64,000 nucleotides of DNA from positions 3,286,001-3,350,000 of the forward strand of contig JAIUCV010000090.1 of NCBI GenBank assembly GCA_026724425.1. The letters run 5' to 3'. This DNA comes from Erythrophleum ivorense (taxonomy: Eukaryota; Streptophyta; Magnoliopsida; Fabales; Fabaceae). Position numbers and translations under genes: made by a program. The notes under the pieces were generated by a model. That model was not told where the DNA came from, did no database searches, and was given only the letters and a program-made list of their open reading frames with translations. Of this stretch, positions 21,593 through 36,904 are shown in pieces; position 1 is the stretch's first letter; each line of letters opens with the position of its first letter.

Positions 21593-24500
21593 TTGTGTGG
21601 AGGCATAGAGCTACGATTGGGACTCCTTACTACTAATGTTTCTCTCAGGATGGTAGCTTTGAAGTTCCTCTCAAGGAATGAGAATCATGTCACACATGTT
21701 GCTCCTCATAGTCCCGTGGAGAACCTAATGCATGTTTGGCTAAGTATGGGTCCGTCTTGCTCATTACATACACTACAAGTATGTTTCTACATTGTGTGGA
21801 GGCATAGAGCTACGATTGGGAGTCCTTACTACTTATGTTTCTCTCAGGATGGTAGCTTTGATGTTCCTCTCAAGGAATGAGAATCATGTCACACATGTTG
21901 CTCCTCCTAGTCCCGTGGAGAATCTAATGCATGTTTGGCTAAGTATGGGTCCGTCTTGATCATTACATACACTACAAGTATGTTTCTACATTGTGTGGAG
22001 GCATAGAGCTACGATTGGGACTCCTTACTGCTTATGTTTCTCTCAGGATGGTAGCTTTGATGTTCCTCTCAAGGAATGAGAATCATGTCACACATTTTGC
22101 TCCTGCTAGTCCCGTGGAGAACCTAATGCATGTTTGGCTAAGTATGGGTCCGTCTTGATCATTACATAGACTACAAGTATGTTTCTACATTGTGTGGAGG
22201 CATAGAGCTACGATTGGGACTCCTTACTACTTATGTTTCTCTCAGGATGGTAGCTTTGATGTTCCTCTCAAGGAATGAGAATCATGTCACACAAGTTGCT
22301 TCTCCTAGTCCCGTGGAGAATCTAATGCATGTTTGGCTAAGTATGGGTCCGTCTTGATCATTACATACACTACAAGTATGTTTCTATAATTGTGTGGAGG
22401 CATAGAGCTAGGATTGGGACTCCTTACTACTAATGTTTCTCTCAGGATGGTAGCTTTGATGTTCCTCTCAAGGAATGAGAATCATGTCACACATGTTGCT
22501 CCTCATAGTCCCGTGGAGAACCTAATGCATGTTTGGCTAAGTATGGGTCCGTCTTGCTCATTACATACACTACAAGTATGTTTCTACATTGTGTGGAGGC
22601 ATAGAGCTACGATTGGGACTCCTTACTACTTATGTTTCTCTCAAGATGGTCGCTTTGATGTTCCTCAAGGAATGAGAATCATGTCACACATGTTGCTCCT
22701 CATAGTCTCGTGGAGAACCTAATGCATGTTTGGCTAAGTATGGGTCCGTCCTGATCATTACATACACTACAAGTATGTTTCTACATTGTGTGGAGGCATA
22801 GAGCTACGATTGGGACTCCTTACTACTTATGTTTCTCTCAGGATGGTAGCTTTGATGTTCCTCTCAAGGAATGAGAATCATATCACACATGTTGCTCCTC
22901 CTAGTCCCGTGGAGAATCTAATGCATGTTTGGCTAAGTATGGGTCCGTCTTGATCATTACATACACTACAAGTATGTTTCTACATTGTGTGGAGGCATAG
23001 AGCTACGATTGGGACTCCTTACTACTTATGTTTCTCTTAGGATGGTAGCTTTGATGTTCCTCTCAAGGAATGAGAATCATGTCACACATGTTGCTCCTCA
23101 TAGTCCCGTGGAGAACCTAATGCATCTTTTGCTAAGTATGGGTCCGTCTTGATTATTACATACACTACAAGTATGTTTTTACATTGTGTGGAGGCATAGA
23201 GCTACGATTGGGACTCTTTACTGCTTATGTTTCTCTCAGTATGGTAGCTTTGATGTTCCTCTCAAGGAATGAGAATCATGTCACACATGTTGCTCCTCAT
23301 AGTCCCGTGGAGAACCTAATGCATGTTTGGCTAAGTATGGGTCCGTCTTGATCATTACATACACTACAAGTATGTTTCTACATTGTGTGGAGGCATAAAG
23401 CTACAATTGGGACTCCTTACTACTTATGTTTCTCTCAGGATGGTAGCTTTGATGTTCCTCTCAAGGAATAAGAATATGTCACACATGTTGCTCCTCATAG
23501 TCCCGTGGAGAACCTAATGCTGTTTGGCTAAGTATGGGTCTGTCTTGATCATTACATACACTACAAGTATGTTTCTACATTGTGTGGAGGCATAGAGCTA
23601 CGATTGGGACTCCTTACTACTTATGTTTCTCTCAGGATGGTAGCTTTGATGTTCCTCTCAAGGAATGAGAATCATGTCACACATTTTGCTCCTGCTAGTC
23701 CCGTGGAGAACCTAATGCATGTTTGGCTAAGTATGGGTCCGTCTTGATCATTACATAGACTACAAGTATGTTTCTACATTGTGTGGAGGCATAGAGCTAC
23801 GATTGGGACTCCTTACTACTTATGTTTCTCTCAGGATGGTAGCTTTGATGTTCCTCTCAAGGAATGAGAATCATGTCACACAAGTTGCTCCTCCTAGTCC
23901 CGTGGAGAATCTAATGCATGTTTGGCTAAGTATGGGTCCGTCTTGATCATTACATACACTACATGTATGTTTCTATAATTGTGTGGAGGCATAGAGCTAC
24001 GATTGGGACTCCTTACTACTAATGTTTCTCTCAGGATGGTAGCTTTGATGTTCCTCTCAAGGAATGAGAATCATGTCACACATGTTGCTCCTCATAGTCC
24101 CGTGGAGAACCTAATGCATGTTTGGCTAAGTATGTGTCCGTCTTGATCATTACATACACTACAAGTATGTTTCTACATTGTGTGGAGGCATAGAGCTACG
24201 ATTGGGACTCCTTACTGCTTATGTTTCTCTCAGGATGGTAGCTTTGATGTTCCTCTCAAGGAATGACAATCATGTCACACATTTTGCTCCTCCTAGTCCC
24301 GTGGAGAACCTAATGCATGTTTGGCTAAGTATGGGTCCGTCTTGATCATTACATAGACTACAAGTATGTTTCTACATTGTGTGGAGGCATACAGCTACGA
24401 TTGGGACTCCTTACTACTTATGTTTCTCTCAGGATGGTAGCTTTGATGTTCCTCTCAAGGAATGAGAATCATGTCACACATGTTGCTCCTCCTAGTCCCG

Positions 24501-25172
24501 TGGAGAATCTAATGCATGTTTGGCTAAGTATGGGTCCGTCTTGATCATTACATACACTACAAGTATGTTTCTACATTGTGTGGAGGCATAGAGCTACGAT
24601 TGAGACTCCTTACTGCTTATGTTTCTCTCAGTATGGTAGCTTTGATGTTCCTCTCAAGGAATGAGAATCATGTCACACATGTTGCTCCTCATAGTCCCGT
24701 GGAGAACCTAATGCATGTTTGGCTAAGTATGGGTCCGTCTTGATCATTACATACACTACAAGTATGTTTCTACATTGTGTGGAGGCATAGAGCTACGATT
24801 GGGACTCCTTACTGCTTATGTTTCTCTCAGGATGGTAGCTTTGATGTTCCTCTCAAGGAATGACAATCATGTCACACATTTTGCTCCTCCTAGTCCCGTG
24901 GAGAACCTAATGCATGTTTGGCTAAGTATGGGTCCGTCTTGATCATTACATAGACTACAAGTATGTTTCTACATTGTGTGGAGGCATAGAGCTACGATTG
25001 GGACTCCTTACTACTTATGTTTCTCTCAGGATGGTAGCTTTGATGTTCCTCTCAAGGAATGAGAATCATGTCACACATGTTGCTCCTCCTAGTCCCGTGG
25101 AGAATCTAATGCATGTTTGGCTAAATATGGGTCCGTCTTGATCATTACATACACTACAAGTATGTTTCTACA
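21593..25172. repeat. Higher-order repeat unit, 18-mer (3580 bp)
   Basis: Same monomer order as the next two units but one monomer shorter; the missing monomer corresponds to about 27.8-28.0 kb in the next unit. It contains the aatgctgtttgg marker near 23517. Confidence 0.8.
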
Positions 25173-28100
25173 TTGTGTGGAGGCATAGAGCTACGATTGG
25201 GACTCCTTACTACTAATGTTTCCCTCAGGATGGTAGCTTTGAAGTTCCTCTCAAGGAATGAGAATCATGTCACACATGTTGCTCCTCATAGTCCCGTGGA
25301 GAACCTAATGCATGTTTGGCTAAGTATGGGTCCGTCTTGCTCATTACATACACTACAAGTATGTTTCTACATTGTGTGGAGGCATAGAGCTACGATTGGG
25401 ACTCCTTACTACTTATGTTTCTCTCAGGATGGTAGCTTTGATGTTCCTCTCAAGGAATGAGAATCATGTCACACATGTTGCTCCTCCTAGTCCCGTGGAG
25501 AATCTAATGCATGTTTGGCTAAGTATGGGTCCGTCTTGATCATTACATACACTACAAGTATGTTTCTACATTGTGTGGAGGCATAGAGCTACGATTGGGA
25601 CTCCTTACTGCTTAGGTTTCTCTCAGGATGGTAGCTTTGATGTTCCTCTCAAGGAATGAGAATCATGTCACACATTTTGCTCCAGCTAGTCCCGTGGAGA
25701 ACCTAATGCATGTTTGGCTAAGTATGGGTCCGTCTTGATCATTACATAGACTACAAGTATGTTTCTACATTGTGTGGAGGCATAGAGCTACGATTGGGAC
25801 TCCTTACTACTTATGTTTCTCTCAGGATGGTAGCTTTGATGTTCCTCTCAAGGAATGAGAATCATGTCACACAAGTTGCTTCTCCTAGTCCCGTGGAGAA
25901 TCTAATGCATGTTTGGCTAAGTATGGGTCCGTCTTGATCATTACATACACTACAAGTATGTTTCTATAATTGTGTGGAGGCATAGAGCTAGGATTGGGAC
26001 TCCTTACTACTAATGTTTCTCTCAGGATGGTAGCTTTGATGTTCCTCTCAAGGAATGAGAATCATGTCACACATGTTGCTCCTCATAGTCCCGTGGAGAA
26101 CCTAATGCATGTTTGGCTAAGTATGGGTCCGTCTTGCTCATTACATACACTACAAGTATGTTTCTACATTGTGTGGAGGCATAGAGCTACGATTGGGACT
26201 CCTTACTACTTATGTTTCTCTCAGGATGGTCGCTTTGATGTTCCTCAAGGAATGAGAATCATGTCACACATGTTGCTCCTCATAGTCTCGTGGAGAACCT
26301 AATGCATGTTTGGCTAAGTATGGGTCCGTCCTGATCATTACATACACTACAAGTATGTTTCTACATTGTGTGGAGGCATAGAGCTACGATTGGGACTCCT
26401 TACTACTTATGTTTCTCTCAGGATGGTAGCTTTGATGTTCCTCTCAAGGAATGAGAATCATATCACACATGTTGCTCCTCCTAGTCCCGTGGAGAATCTA
26501 ATGCATGTTTGGCTAAGTATGGGTCCGTCTTGATCATTACATACACTACAAGTATGTTTCTACATTGTGTGGAGGCATAGAGCTACGATTGGGACTCCTT
26601 ACTGCTTATGTTTCTCTTAGGATGGTAGCTTTGATGTTCCTCTCAAGGAATGAGAATCATGTCACACATGTTGCTCCTCATAGTCCCGTGGAGAACCTAA
26701 TGCATCTTTTGCTAAGTATGGGTCCGTCTTGATTATTACATACACTACAAGTATGTTTTTACATTGTGTGGAGGCATAGAGCTACGATTGGGACTCTTTA
26801 CTGCTTATGTTTCTCTCAGTATGGTAGCTTTGATGTTCCTCTCAAGGAATGAGAATCATGTCACACATGTTGCTCCTCATAGTCCCGTGGAGAACCTAAT
26901 GCATGTTTGGCTAAGTATGGGTTCGTCTTGATCATTACATACACTACAAGTATGTTTCTACATTGTGTGGAGGCATAAAGCTACGATTGGGACTCCTTAC
27001 TACTTATGTTTCTCTCAGGATGGTAGCTTTGATGTTCCTCTCAAGGAATAAGAATCATGTCACACATGTTGCTCCTCATAGTCCCGTGGAGAACCTAATG
27101 CTGTTTGGCTAAGTATGGGTCTGTCTTGATCATTACATACACTACAAGTATGTTTCTACATTGTGTGGAGGCATAGAGCTACGATTGGGACTCCTTACTA
27201 CTTATGTTTCTCTCAGGATGGTAGCTTTGATGTTCCTCTCAAGGAATGAGAATCATGTCACACATTTTGCTCCTGCTAGTCCCGTGGAGAACCTAATGCA
27301 TGTTTGGCTAAGTATGGGTCCGTCTTGATCATTACATAGACTACAAGTATGTTTCTACATTGTGTGGAGGCATAGAGCTACGATTGGGACTCCTTACTAC
27401 TTATGTTTCTCTCAGGATGGTAGCTTTGATGTTCCTCTCAAGGAATGAGAATCATGTCACACAAGTTGCTCCTCCTAGTCCCGTGGAGAATCTAATGCAT
27501 GTTTGGCTAAGTATGGGTCCGTCTTGATCATTACATACACTACAAGTATGTTTCTATAATTGTGTGGAGGCATAGAGCTACGATTGGGACTCCTTACTAC
27601 TAATGGTTCTCTCAGGATGGTAGCTTTGATGTTCCTCAAGGAATGAGAATCATGTCACACATGTTGCTCCTCATAGTCCCGTGGAGAACCTAATGCATGT
27701 TTGGCTAAGTATGGGTCCGTCTTGATCATTACATACACTACAAGTATGTTTCTACATTGTGTGGAGGCATAGAGCTACGATTGGGACTCCTTACTGCTTA
27801 TGTTTCTCTCAGGATGGTAGCTTTGATGTTCCTCTCAAGGAATGAGAATCATGTCACACATGTTGCTCCTCCTAGTCCCGTGGAGAATCTAATGCATGTT
27901 TGGCTAAGTATGGGTCCGTCTTGATCATTACATACACTACAAGTATGTTTCTACATTGTGTGGAGGCATAGAGCTACGATTGGGACTCCTTACTGCTTAT
28001 GTTTCTCTCAGGATGGTAGCTTTGATGTTCCTCTCAAGGAATGACAATCATGTCACACATTTTGCTCCTCCTAGTCCCGTGGAGAACCTAATGCATGTTT

Positions 28101-28950
28101 GGCTAAGTATGGGTCCGTCTTGATCATTACATAGACTACAAGTATGTTTCTACATTGTGTGGAGGCATAGAGCTACGATTGGGACTCCTTACTACTTATG
28201 TTTCTCTCAGGATGGTAGCTTTGATGTTCCTCTCAAGGAATGAGAATCATGTCACACATGTTGCTCCTCCTAGTCCCGTGGAGAATCTAATGCATGTTTG
28301 GCTAAGTATGGGTCCGTCTTGATCATTACATACACTACAAGTATGTTTCTACATTGTGTGGAGGCATAGAGCTACGATTGAGACTCCTTACTGCTTATGT
28401 TTCTCTCAGTATGGTAGCTTTGATGTTCCTCTCAAGGAATGAGAATCATGTCACACATGTTGCTCCTCATAGTCCCGTGGAGAACCTAATGCATGTTTGG
28501 CTAAGTATGGGTCCGTCTTGATCATTACATACACTACAAGTATGTTTCTACATTGTGTGGAGGCATAGAGCTACGATTGGGACTCCTTACTGCTTATGTT
28601 TCTCTCAGGATGGTAGCTTTGATGTTCCTCTCAAGGAATGACAATCATGTCACACATTTTGCTCCTCCTAGTCCCGTGGAGAACCTAATGCATGTTTGGC
28701 TAAGTATGGGTCCGTCTTGATCATTACATAGACTACAAGTATGTTTCTACATTGTGTGGAGGCATAGAGCTACGATTGGGACTCCTTACTACTTATGTTT
28801 CTCTCAGGATGGTAGCTTTGATGTTCCTCTCAAGGAATGAGAATCATGTCACACATGTTGCTCCTCCTAGTCCCGTGGAGAATCTAATGCATGTTTGGCT
28901 AAATATGGGTCCGTCTTGATCATTACATACACTACAAGTATGTTTCTACA
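25173..28950. repeat. Higher-order repeat unit, 19-mer (3778 bp), copy 1
   Basis: Near-identical to 28951-32728 with only scattered single-base differences (for example tccctcagg at 25221 against tctctcagg, and cttaggttt near 25612). It can be read as 14 head monomers plus 5 tail monomers of the gacaatc, tagact and tgagact classes. Confidence 0.85.
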
Positions 28951-31900
28951 TTGTGTGGAGGCATAGAGCTACGATTGGGACTCCTTACTACTAATGTTTC
29001 TCTCAGGATGGTAGCTTTGAAGTTCCTCTCAAGGAATGAGAATCATGTCACACATGTTGCTCCTCATAGTCCCGTGGAGAACCTAATGCATGTTTGGCTA
29101 AGTATGGGTCCGTCTTGCTCATTACATACACTACAAGTATGTTTCTACATTGTGTGGAGGCATAGAGCTACGATTGGGACTCCTTACTACTTATGTTTCT
29201 CTCAGGATGGTAGCTTTGATGTTCCTCTCAAGGAATGAGAATCATGTCACACATGTTGCTCCTCCTAGTCCCGTGGAGAATCTAATGCATGTTTGGCTAA
29301 GTATGAGTCCGTCTTGATCATTACATACACTACAAGTATGTTTCTACATTGTGTGGAGGCATAGAGCTACGATTGGGACTCCTTACTGCTTATGTTTCTC
29401 TCAGGATGGTAGCTTTGATGTTCCTCTCAAGGAATGAGAATCATGTCACACATTTTGCTCCAGCTAGTCCCGTGGAGAACCTAATGCATGTTTGGCTAAG
29501 TATGGGTCCGTCTTGATCATTACATAGACTACAAGTATGTTTCTACATTGTGTGGAGGCATAGAGCTACGATTGGGACTCCTTACTACTTATGTTTCTCT
29601 CAGGATGGTAGCTTTGATGTTCCTCTCAAGGTATGAGAATCATGTCACACAAGTTGCTTCTCCTAGTCCCGTGGAGAATCTAATGCATGTTTGGCTAAGT
29701 ATGGGTCCGTCTTGATCATTACATACACTACAAGTATGTTTCTATAATTGTGTGGAGGCATAGAGCTAGGATTGGGACTCCTTACTACTAATGTTTCTCT
29801 CAGGATGGTAGCTTTGATGTTCCTCTCAAGGAATGAGAATCATGTCACACATGTTGCTCCTCATAGTCCCGTGGAGAACCTAATGCATGTTTGGCTAAGT
29901 ATGGGTCCGTCTTGCTCATTACATACACTACAAGTATGTTTCTACATTGTGTGGAGGCATAGAGCTACGATTGGGACTCCTTACTACTTATGTTTCTCTC
30001 AGGATGGTCGCTTTGATGTTCCTCAAGGAATGAGAATCATGTCACACATGTTGCTCCTCATAGTCTCGTGGAGAACCTAATGCATGTTTGGCTAAGTATG
30101 GGTCCGTCCTGATCATTACATACACTACAAGAATGTTTCTACATTGTGTGGAGGCATAGAGCTACGATTGGGACTCCTTACTACTTATGTTTCTCTCAGG
30201 ATGGTAGCTTTGATGTTCCTCTCAAGGAATGAGAATCATATCACACATGTTGCTCCTCCTAGTCCCGTGGAGAATCTAATGCATGTTTCGCTAAGTATGG
30301 GTCCGTCTTGATCATTACATACACTACAAGTATGTTTCTACATTGTGTGGAGGCATAGAGCTACGATTGGGACTCCTTACTGCTTATGTTTCTCTTAGGA
30401 TGGTAGCTTTGATGTTCCTCTCAAGGAATGAGAATCATGTCACACATGTTGCTCCTCATAGTCCCGTGGAGAACCTAATGCATCTTTTGCTAAGTATGGG
30501 TCCGTCTTGATTATTACATACACTACAAGTATGTTTTTACATTGTGTGGAGGCATAGAGCTACGATTGGGACTCTTTACTGCTTATGTTTCTCTCAGTAT
30601 GGTAGCTTTGATGTTCCTCTCAAGGAATGAGAATCATGTCACACATGTTGCTCCTCATAGTCCCGTGGAGAACCTAATGCATGTTTGGCTAAGTATGGGT
30701 TCGTCTTGATCATTACATACACTACAAGTATGTTTCTACATTGTGTGGAGGCATAAAGCTACGATTGGGACTCCTTACTACTTATGTTTCTCTCAGGATG
30801 GTAGCTTTGATGTTCCTCTCAAGGAATAAGAATCATGTCACACATGTTGCTCCTCATAGTCCCGTGGAGAACCTAATGCTGTTTGGCTAAGTATGGGTCT
30901 GTCTTGATCATTACATACACTACAAGTATGTTTCTACATTGTGTGGAGGCATAGAGCTACGATTGGGACTCCTTACTACTTATGTTTCTCTCAGGATGGT
31001 AGCTTTGATGTTCCTCTCAAGGAATGAGAATCATGTCACACATTTTGCTCCTGCTAGTCCCGTGGAGAACCTAATGCATGTTTGGCTAAGTATGGGTCCG
31101 TCTTGATCATTACATAGACTACAAGTATGTTTCTACATTGTGTGGAGGCATAGAGCTACGATTGGGACTCCTTACTACTTATGTTTCTCTCAGGATGGTA
31201 GCTTTGATGTTCCTCTCAAGGAATGAGAATCATGTCACACAAGTTGCTCCTCCTAGTCCCGTGGAGAATCTAATGCATGTTTGGCTAAGTATGGGTCCGT
31301 CTTGATCATTACATACACTACAAGTATGTTTCTATAATTGTGTGGAGGCATAGAGCTACGATTGGGACTCCTTACTACTAATGTTTCTCTCAGGATGGTA
31401 GCTTTGATGTTCCTCAAGGAATGAGAATCATGTCACACATGTTGCTCCTCATAGTCCCGTGGAGAACCTAATGCATGTTTGGCTAAGTATGGGTCCGTCT
31501 TGATCATTACATACACTACAAGTATGTTTCTACATTGTGTGGAGGCATAGAGCTACGATTGGGACTCCTTACTGCTTATGTTTCTCTCAGGATGGTAGCT
31601 TTGATGTTCCTCTCAAGGAATGAGAATCATGTCACACATGTTGCTCCTCCTAGTCCCGTGGAGAATCTAATGCATGTTTGGCTAAGTATGGGTCCGTCTT
31701 GATCATTACATACACTACAAGTATGTTTCTACATTGTGTGGAGGCATAGAGCTACGATTGGGACTCCTTACTGCTTATGTTTCTCTCAGGATGGTAGCTT
31801 TGATGTTCCTCTCAAGGAATGACAATCATGTCACACATTTTGCTCCTCCTAGTCCCGTGGAGAACCTAATGCATGTTTGGCTAAGTATGGGTCCGTCTTG

Positions 31901-32728
31901 ATCATTACATAGACTACAAGTATGTTTCTACATTGTGTGGAGGCATAGAGCTACGATTGGGACTCCTTACTACTTATGTTTCTCTCAGGATGGTAGCTTT
32001 GATGTTCCTCTCAAGGAATGAGAATCATGTCACACATGTTGCTCCTCCTAGTCCCGTGGAGAATCTAATGCATGTTTGGCTAAGTATGGGTCCGTCTTGA
32101 TCATTACATACACTACAAGTATGTTTCTACATTGTGTGGAGGCATAGAGCTACGATTGAGACTCCTTACTGCTTATGTTTCTCTCAGTATGGTAGCTTTG
32201 ATGTTCCTCTCAAGGAATGAGAATCATGTCACACATGTTGCTCCTCATAGTCCCGTGGAGAACCTAATGCATGTTTGGCTAAGTATGGGTCCGTCTTGAT
32301 CATTACATACACTACAAGTATGTTTCTACATTGTGTGGAGGCATAGAGCTACGATTGGGACTCCTTACTGCTTATGTTTCTCTCAGGATGGTAGCTTTGA
32401 TGTTCCTCTCAAGGAATGACAATCATGTCACACATTTTGCTCCTCCTAGTCCCGTGGAGAACCTAATGCATGTTTCGCTAAGTATGGGTCCGTCTTGATC
32501 ATTACATAGACTACAAGTATGTTTCTACATTGTGTGGAGGCATAGAGCTACGATTGGGACTCCTTACTACTTATGTTTCTCTCAGGATGGTAGCTTTGAT
32601 GTTCCTCTCAAGGAATGAGAATCATGTCACACATGTTGCTCCTCCTAGTCCCGTGGAGAATCTAATGCATGTTTGGCTAAATATGGGTCCGTCTTGATCA
32701 TTACATACACTACAAGTATGTTTCTACA
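28951..32728. repeat. Higher-order repeat unit, 19-mer (3778 bp), copy 2
   Basis: Second full 19-mer in direct succession. Private changes include caaggtatgag near 29630 and caagaatg near 30130. Tail monomers occupy about 31.7-32.7 kb. Confidence 0.85.
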
Positions 32729-34121
32729 TTGTGTGGAGGCATAGAGCTACGATTGGGACTCCTTACTACTAATGTTTCTCTCAGGATGGTAGCTTTGAAG
32801 TTCCTCTCAAGGAATGAGAATCATGTCACACATGTTGCTCCTCATAGTCCCGTGGAGAACCTAATGCATGTTTGGCTAAGTATGGGTCCGTCTTGCTCAT
32901 TACATACACTACAAGTATGTTTCTACATTGTGTGGAGGCATAGAGCTACGATTGGGACTCCTTACTGCTTATGTTTCTCTCAGGATGGTAGCTTTGATGT
33001 TCCTCTCAAGGAATGAGAATCATGTCACACATGTTGCTCCTCCTAGTCCCGTGGAGAATCTAATGCATGTTTGGCTAAGTATCGGTCCGTCTTGATCATT
33101 ACATACACTACAAGTATGTTTCTACATTGTGTGGAGGCATAGAGCTACGATTGGGACTCCTTACTGCTTATGTTTCTCTCAGGATGGTAGCTTTGATGTT
33201 CCTCTCAAGGAATGACAATCATGTCACACATTTTGCTCCTCCTAGTCCCGTGGAGAACCTAATGCATGTTTGGCTAAGTATGGGTCCGTCTTGATCATTA
33301 CATAGACTACAAGTATGTTTCTACATTGTGTGGAGGCATAGAGCTACGATTGGGACTCCTTACTACTTATGTTTCTCTCAGGATGGTAGCTTTGATGTTC
33401 CTCTCAAGGAATGAGAATCATGTCACACATGTTGCTCCTCCTAGTCCCGTGGAGAATCTAATGCATGTTTGGCTAAGTATGGGTCCGTCTTGATCATTAC
33501 ATACACTACAAGTATGTTTCTACATTGTGTGGAGGCATAAAGCTACGATTGAGACTCCTTACTGCTTATGTTTCTCTCAGTATGGTAGCTTTGATGTTCC
33601 TCTCAAGGAATGAGAATCATGTCACACATGTTGCTCCTCATAGTCCCGTGGAGAACCTAATGCATGTTTGGCTAAGTATGGGTCCGTCTTGATCATTACA
33701 TACACTACAAGTATGTTTCTACATTGTGTGGAGGCATAGAGCTACGATTGGGACTCCTTACTGCTTATGTTTCTCTCAGGATGGTAGCTTTGATGTTCCT
33801 CTCAAGGAATGACAATCATGTCACACATTTTGCTCCTCCTAGTCCCGTGGAGAACCTAATGCATGTTTGGCTAAGTATGGGTCCGTCTTGATCATTACAT
33901 AGACTACAAGTATGTTTCTACATTGTGTGGAGGCATAGAGCTACGATTGGGACTCCTTACTACTTATGTTTCTCTCAGGATGGTAGCTTTGATGTTCCTC
34001 TCAAGGAATGAGAATCATGTCACACATGTTGCTCCTCCTAGTCCCGTGGAGAATCTAATGCATGTTTGGCTAAATATGGGTCCGTCTTGATCATTACATA
34101 CACTACAAGTATGTTTCTACA
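32729..34121. repeat. Higher-order repeat derivative, 7-mer (1393 bp)
   Basis: Begins with the two head monomers (gaagttcc, then the gctcattac variant) and jumps to the five tail monomers, so it looks like a 19-mer with the 12 middle monomers missing. Confidence 0.78.
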
Positions 34122-36904
34122 TTGTGTGGAGGCATAGAGCTACGATTGGGACTCCTTACTACTAATGTTTCTCTCAGGATGGTAGCTTTGAAGTTCCTCT
34201 CAAGGAATGAGAATCATGTCACACATGTTGCTCCTCATAGTCCCGTGGAGAACCTAATGCATGTTTGGCTAAGTATGGGTCCGTCTTGCTCATTACATAC
34301 ACTACAAGTATGTTTCTACATTGTGTGGAGGCATAGAGCTACGATTGGGACTCCTTACTACTTATGTTTCTCTCAGGATGGTAGCTTTGATGTTCCTCTC
34401 AAGGAATGAGAATCATGTCACACATGTTGCTCCTCCTAGTCCCGTGGAGAATCTAATGCATGTTTGGCTAAGTATGGGTCCGTCTTGATCATTACATACA
34501 CTACAAGTATGTTTCTACATTGTGTGGAGGCATAGAGCTACGATTGGGACTCCTTACTGCTTATGTTTCTCTCAGGATGGTAGCTTTGATGTTCCTCTCA
34601 AGGAATGAGAATCATGTCACACATTTTGCTCCTGCTAGTCCCGTGGAGAACCTAATGCATGTTTGGCTAAGTATGGGTCCGTCTTGATCATTACATAGAC
34701 TACAAGTATGTTTCTACATTGTGTGGAGGCATAGAGCTACGATTGGGACTCCTTACTACTTATGTTTCTCTCAGGATGGTAGCTTTGATGTTCCTCTCAA
34801 GGAATGAGAATCATGTCACACAAGTTGCTTCTCCTAGTCCCGTGGAGAATCTAATGCATGTTTGGCTAAGTATGGGTCCGTCTTGATCATTACATACACT
34901 ACAAGTATGTTTCTATAATTGTGTGGAGGCATAGAGCTAGGATTGGGACTCCTTACTACTAATGTTTCTCTCAGGATGGTAGCTTTGATGTTCCTCTCAA
35001 GGAATGAGAATCATGTCACACATGTTGCTCCTCATAGTCCCGTGGAGAACCTAATTCATGTTTGGCTAAGTATGGGTCCGTCTTGCTCATTACATACACT
35101 ACAAGTATGTTTCTACATTGTGTGGAGGCATAGAGCTACGATTGGGACTCCTTACTACTTATGTTTCTCTCAGGATGGTCGCTTTGATGTTCCTCAAGGA
35201 ATGAGAATCATGTCACACATGTTGCTCCTCATAGTCTCGTGGAGAACCTAATGCATGTTTGGCTAAGTATGGGTCCGTCCTGATCATTACATACACTACA
35301 AGTATGTTTCTACATTGTGTGGAGGCATAGAGCTACGATTGGGACTCCTTACTACTTATGTTTCTCTCAGGATGGTAGCTTTGATGTTCCTCTCAAGGAA
35401 TGAGAATCATATCACACATGTTGCTCCTCCTAGTCCCGTGGAGAATCTAATGCATGTTTGGCTAAGTATGGGTCCGTCTTGATCATTACATACACTACAA
35501 GTATGTTTCTACATTGTGTGGAGGCATAGAGCTACGATTGGGACTCCTTACTGCTTATGTTTCTCTTAGGATGGTAGCTTTGATGTTCCTCTCAAGGAAT
35601 GAGAATCATGTCACACATGTTGCTCCTCATAGTCCCGTGGAGAACCTAATGCATCTTTTGCTAAGTATGGGTCCGTCTTGATTATTACATACACTACAAG
35701 TATGTTTTTACATTGTGTGGAGGCATAGAGCTACGATTGGGACTCTTTACTGCTTATGTTTCTCTCAGTATGGTAGCTTTGATGTTCCTCTCAAGGAATG
35801 AGAATCATGTCACACATGTTGCTCCTCATAGTCCCGTGGAGAACCTAATGCATGTTTGGCTAAGTATGGGTTCGTCTTGATCATTACATACACTACAAGT
35901 ATGTTTCTACATTGTGTGGAGGCATAAAGCTACGATTGGGACTCCTTACTACTTATGTTTCTCTCAGGATGGTAGCTTTGATGTTCCTCTCAAGGAATAA
36001 GAATCATGTCACACATGTTGCTCCTCATAGTCCCGTGGAGAACCTAATGCTGTTTGGCTAAGTATGGGTCTGTCTTGATCATTACATACACTACAAGTAT
36101 GTTTCTACATTGTGTGGAGGCATAGAGCTACGATTGGGACTCCTTACTACTTATGTTTCTCTCAGGATGGTAGCTTTGATGTTCCTCTCAAGGAATGAGA
36201 ATCATGTCACACATTTTGCTCCTGCTAGTCCCGTGGAGAACCTAATGCATGTTTGGCTAAGTATGGGTCCGTCTTGATCATTACATAGACTACAAGTATG
36301 TTTCTACATTGGGTGGAGGCATAGAGCTACGATTGGGACTCCTTACTACTTATGTTTCTCTCAGGATGGTAGCTTTGATGTTCCTCTCAAGGAATGAGAA
36401 TCATGTCACACAAGTTGCTCCTCCTAGTCCCGTGGAGAATCTAATGCATGTTTGGCTAAGTATGGGTCCGTCTTGATCATTACATACACTACAAGTATGT
36501 TTCTATAATTGTGTGGAGGCATAGAGCTACGATTGGGACTCCTTACTACTAATGTTTCTCTCAGGATGGTAGCTTTGATGTTCCTCAAGGAATGAGAATC
36601 ATGTCACACATGTTGCTCCTCATAGTCCCGTGGAGAACCTAATGCATGTTTGGCTAAGTATGGGTACGTCTTGATCATTACATACACTACAAGTATGTTT
36701 CTACATTGTGTGGAGGCATAGAGCTACGATTGGGACTCCTTACTGCTTATGTTTCTCTCAGGATGGTAGCTTTGATGTTCCTCTCAAGGAATGAGAATCA
36801 TGTCACACATGTTGCTCCTCCTAGTCCCGTGGAGAATCTAATGCATGTTTGGCTAAGTATGGGTCCGTCTTGATCATTACATACACTACAAGTATGTTTC
36901 TACA
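34122..36904. repeat. Higher-order repeat derivative, 14-mer (2783 bp)
   Basis: Carries the 14 head monomers and lacks the five tail monomers of the 19-mer. Private changes include cctaattcatg near 35054 and ttgggtgg near 36310. Confidence 0.78.
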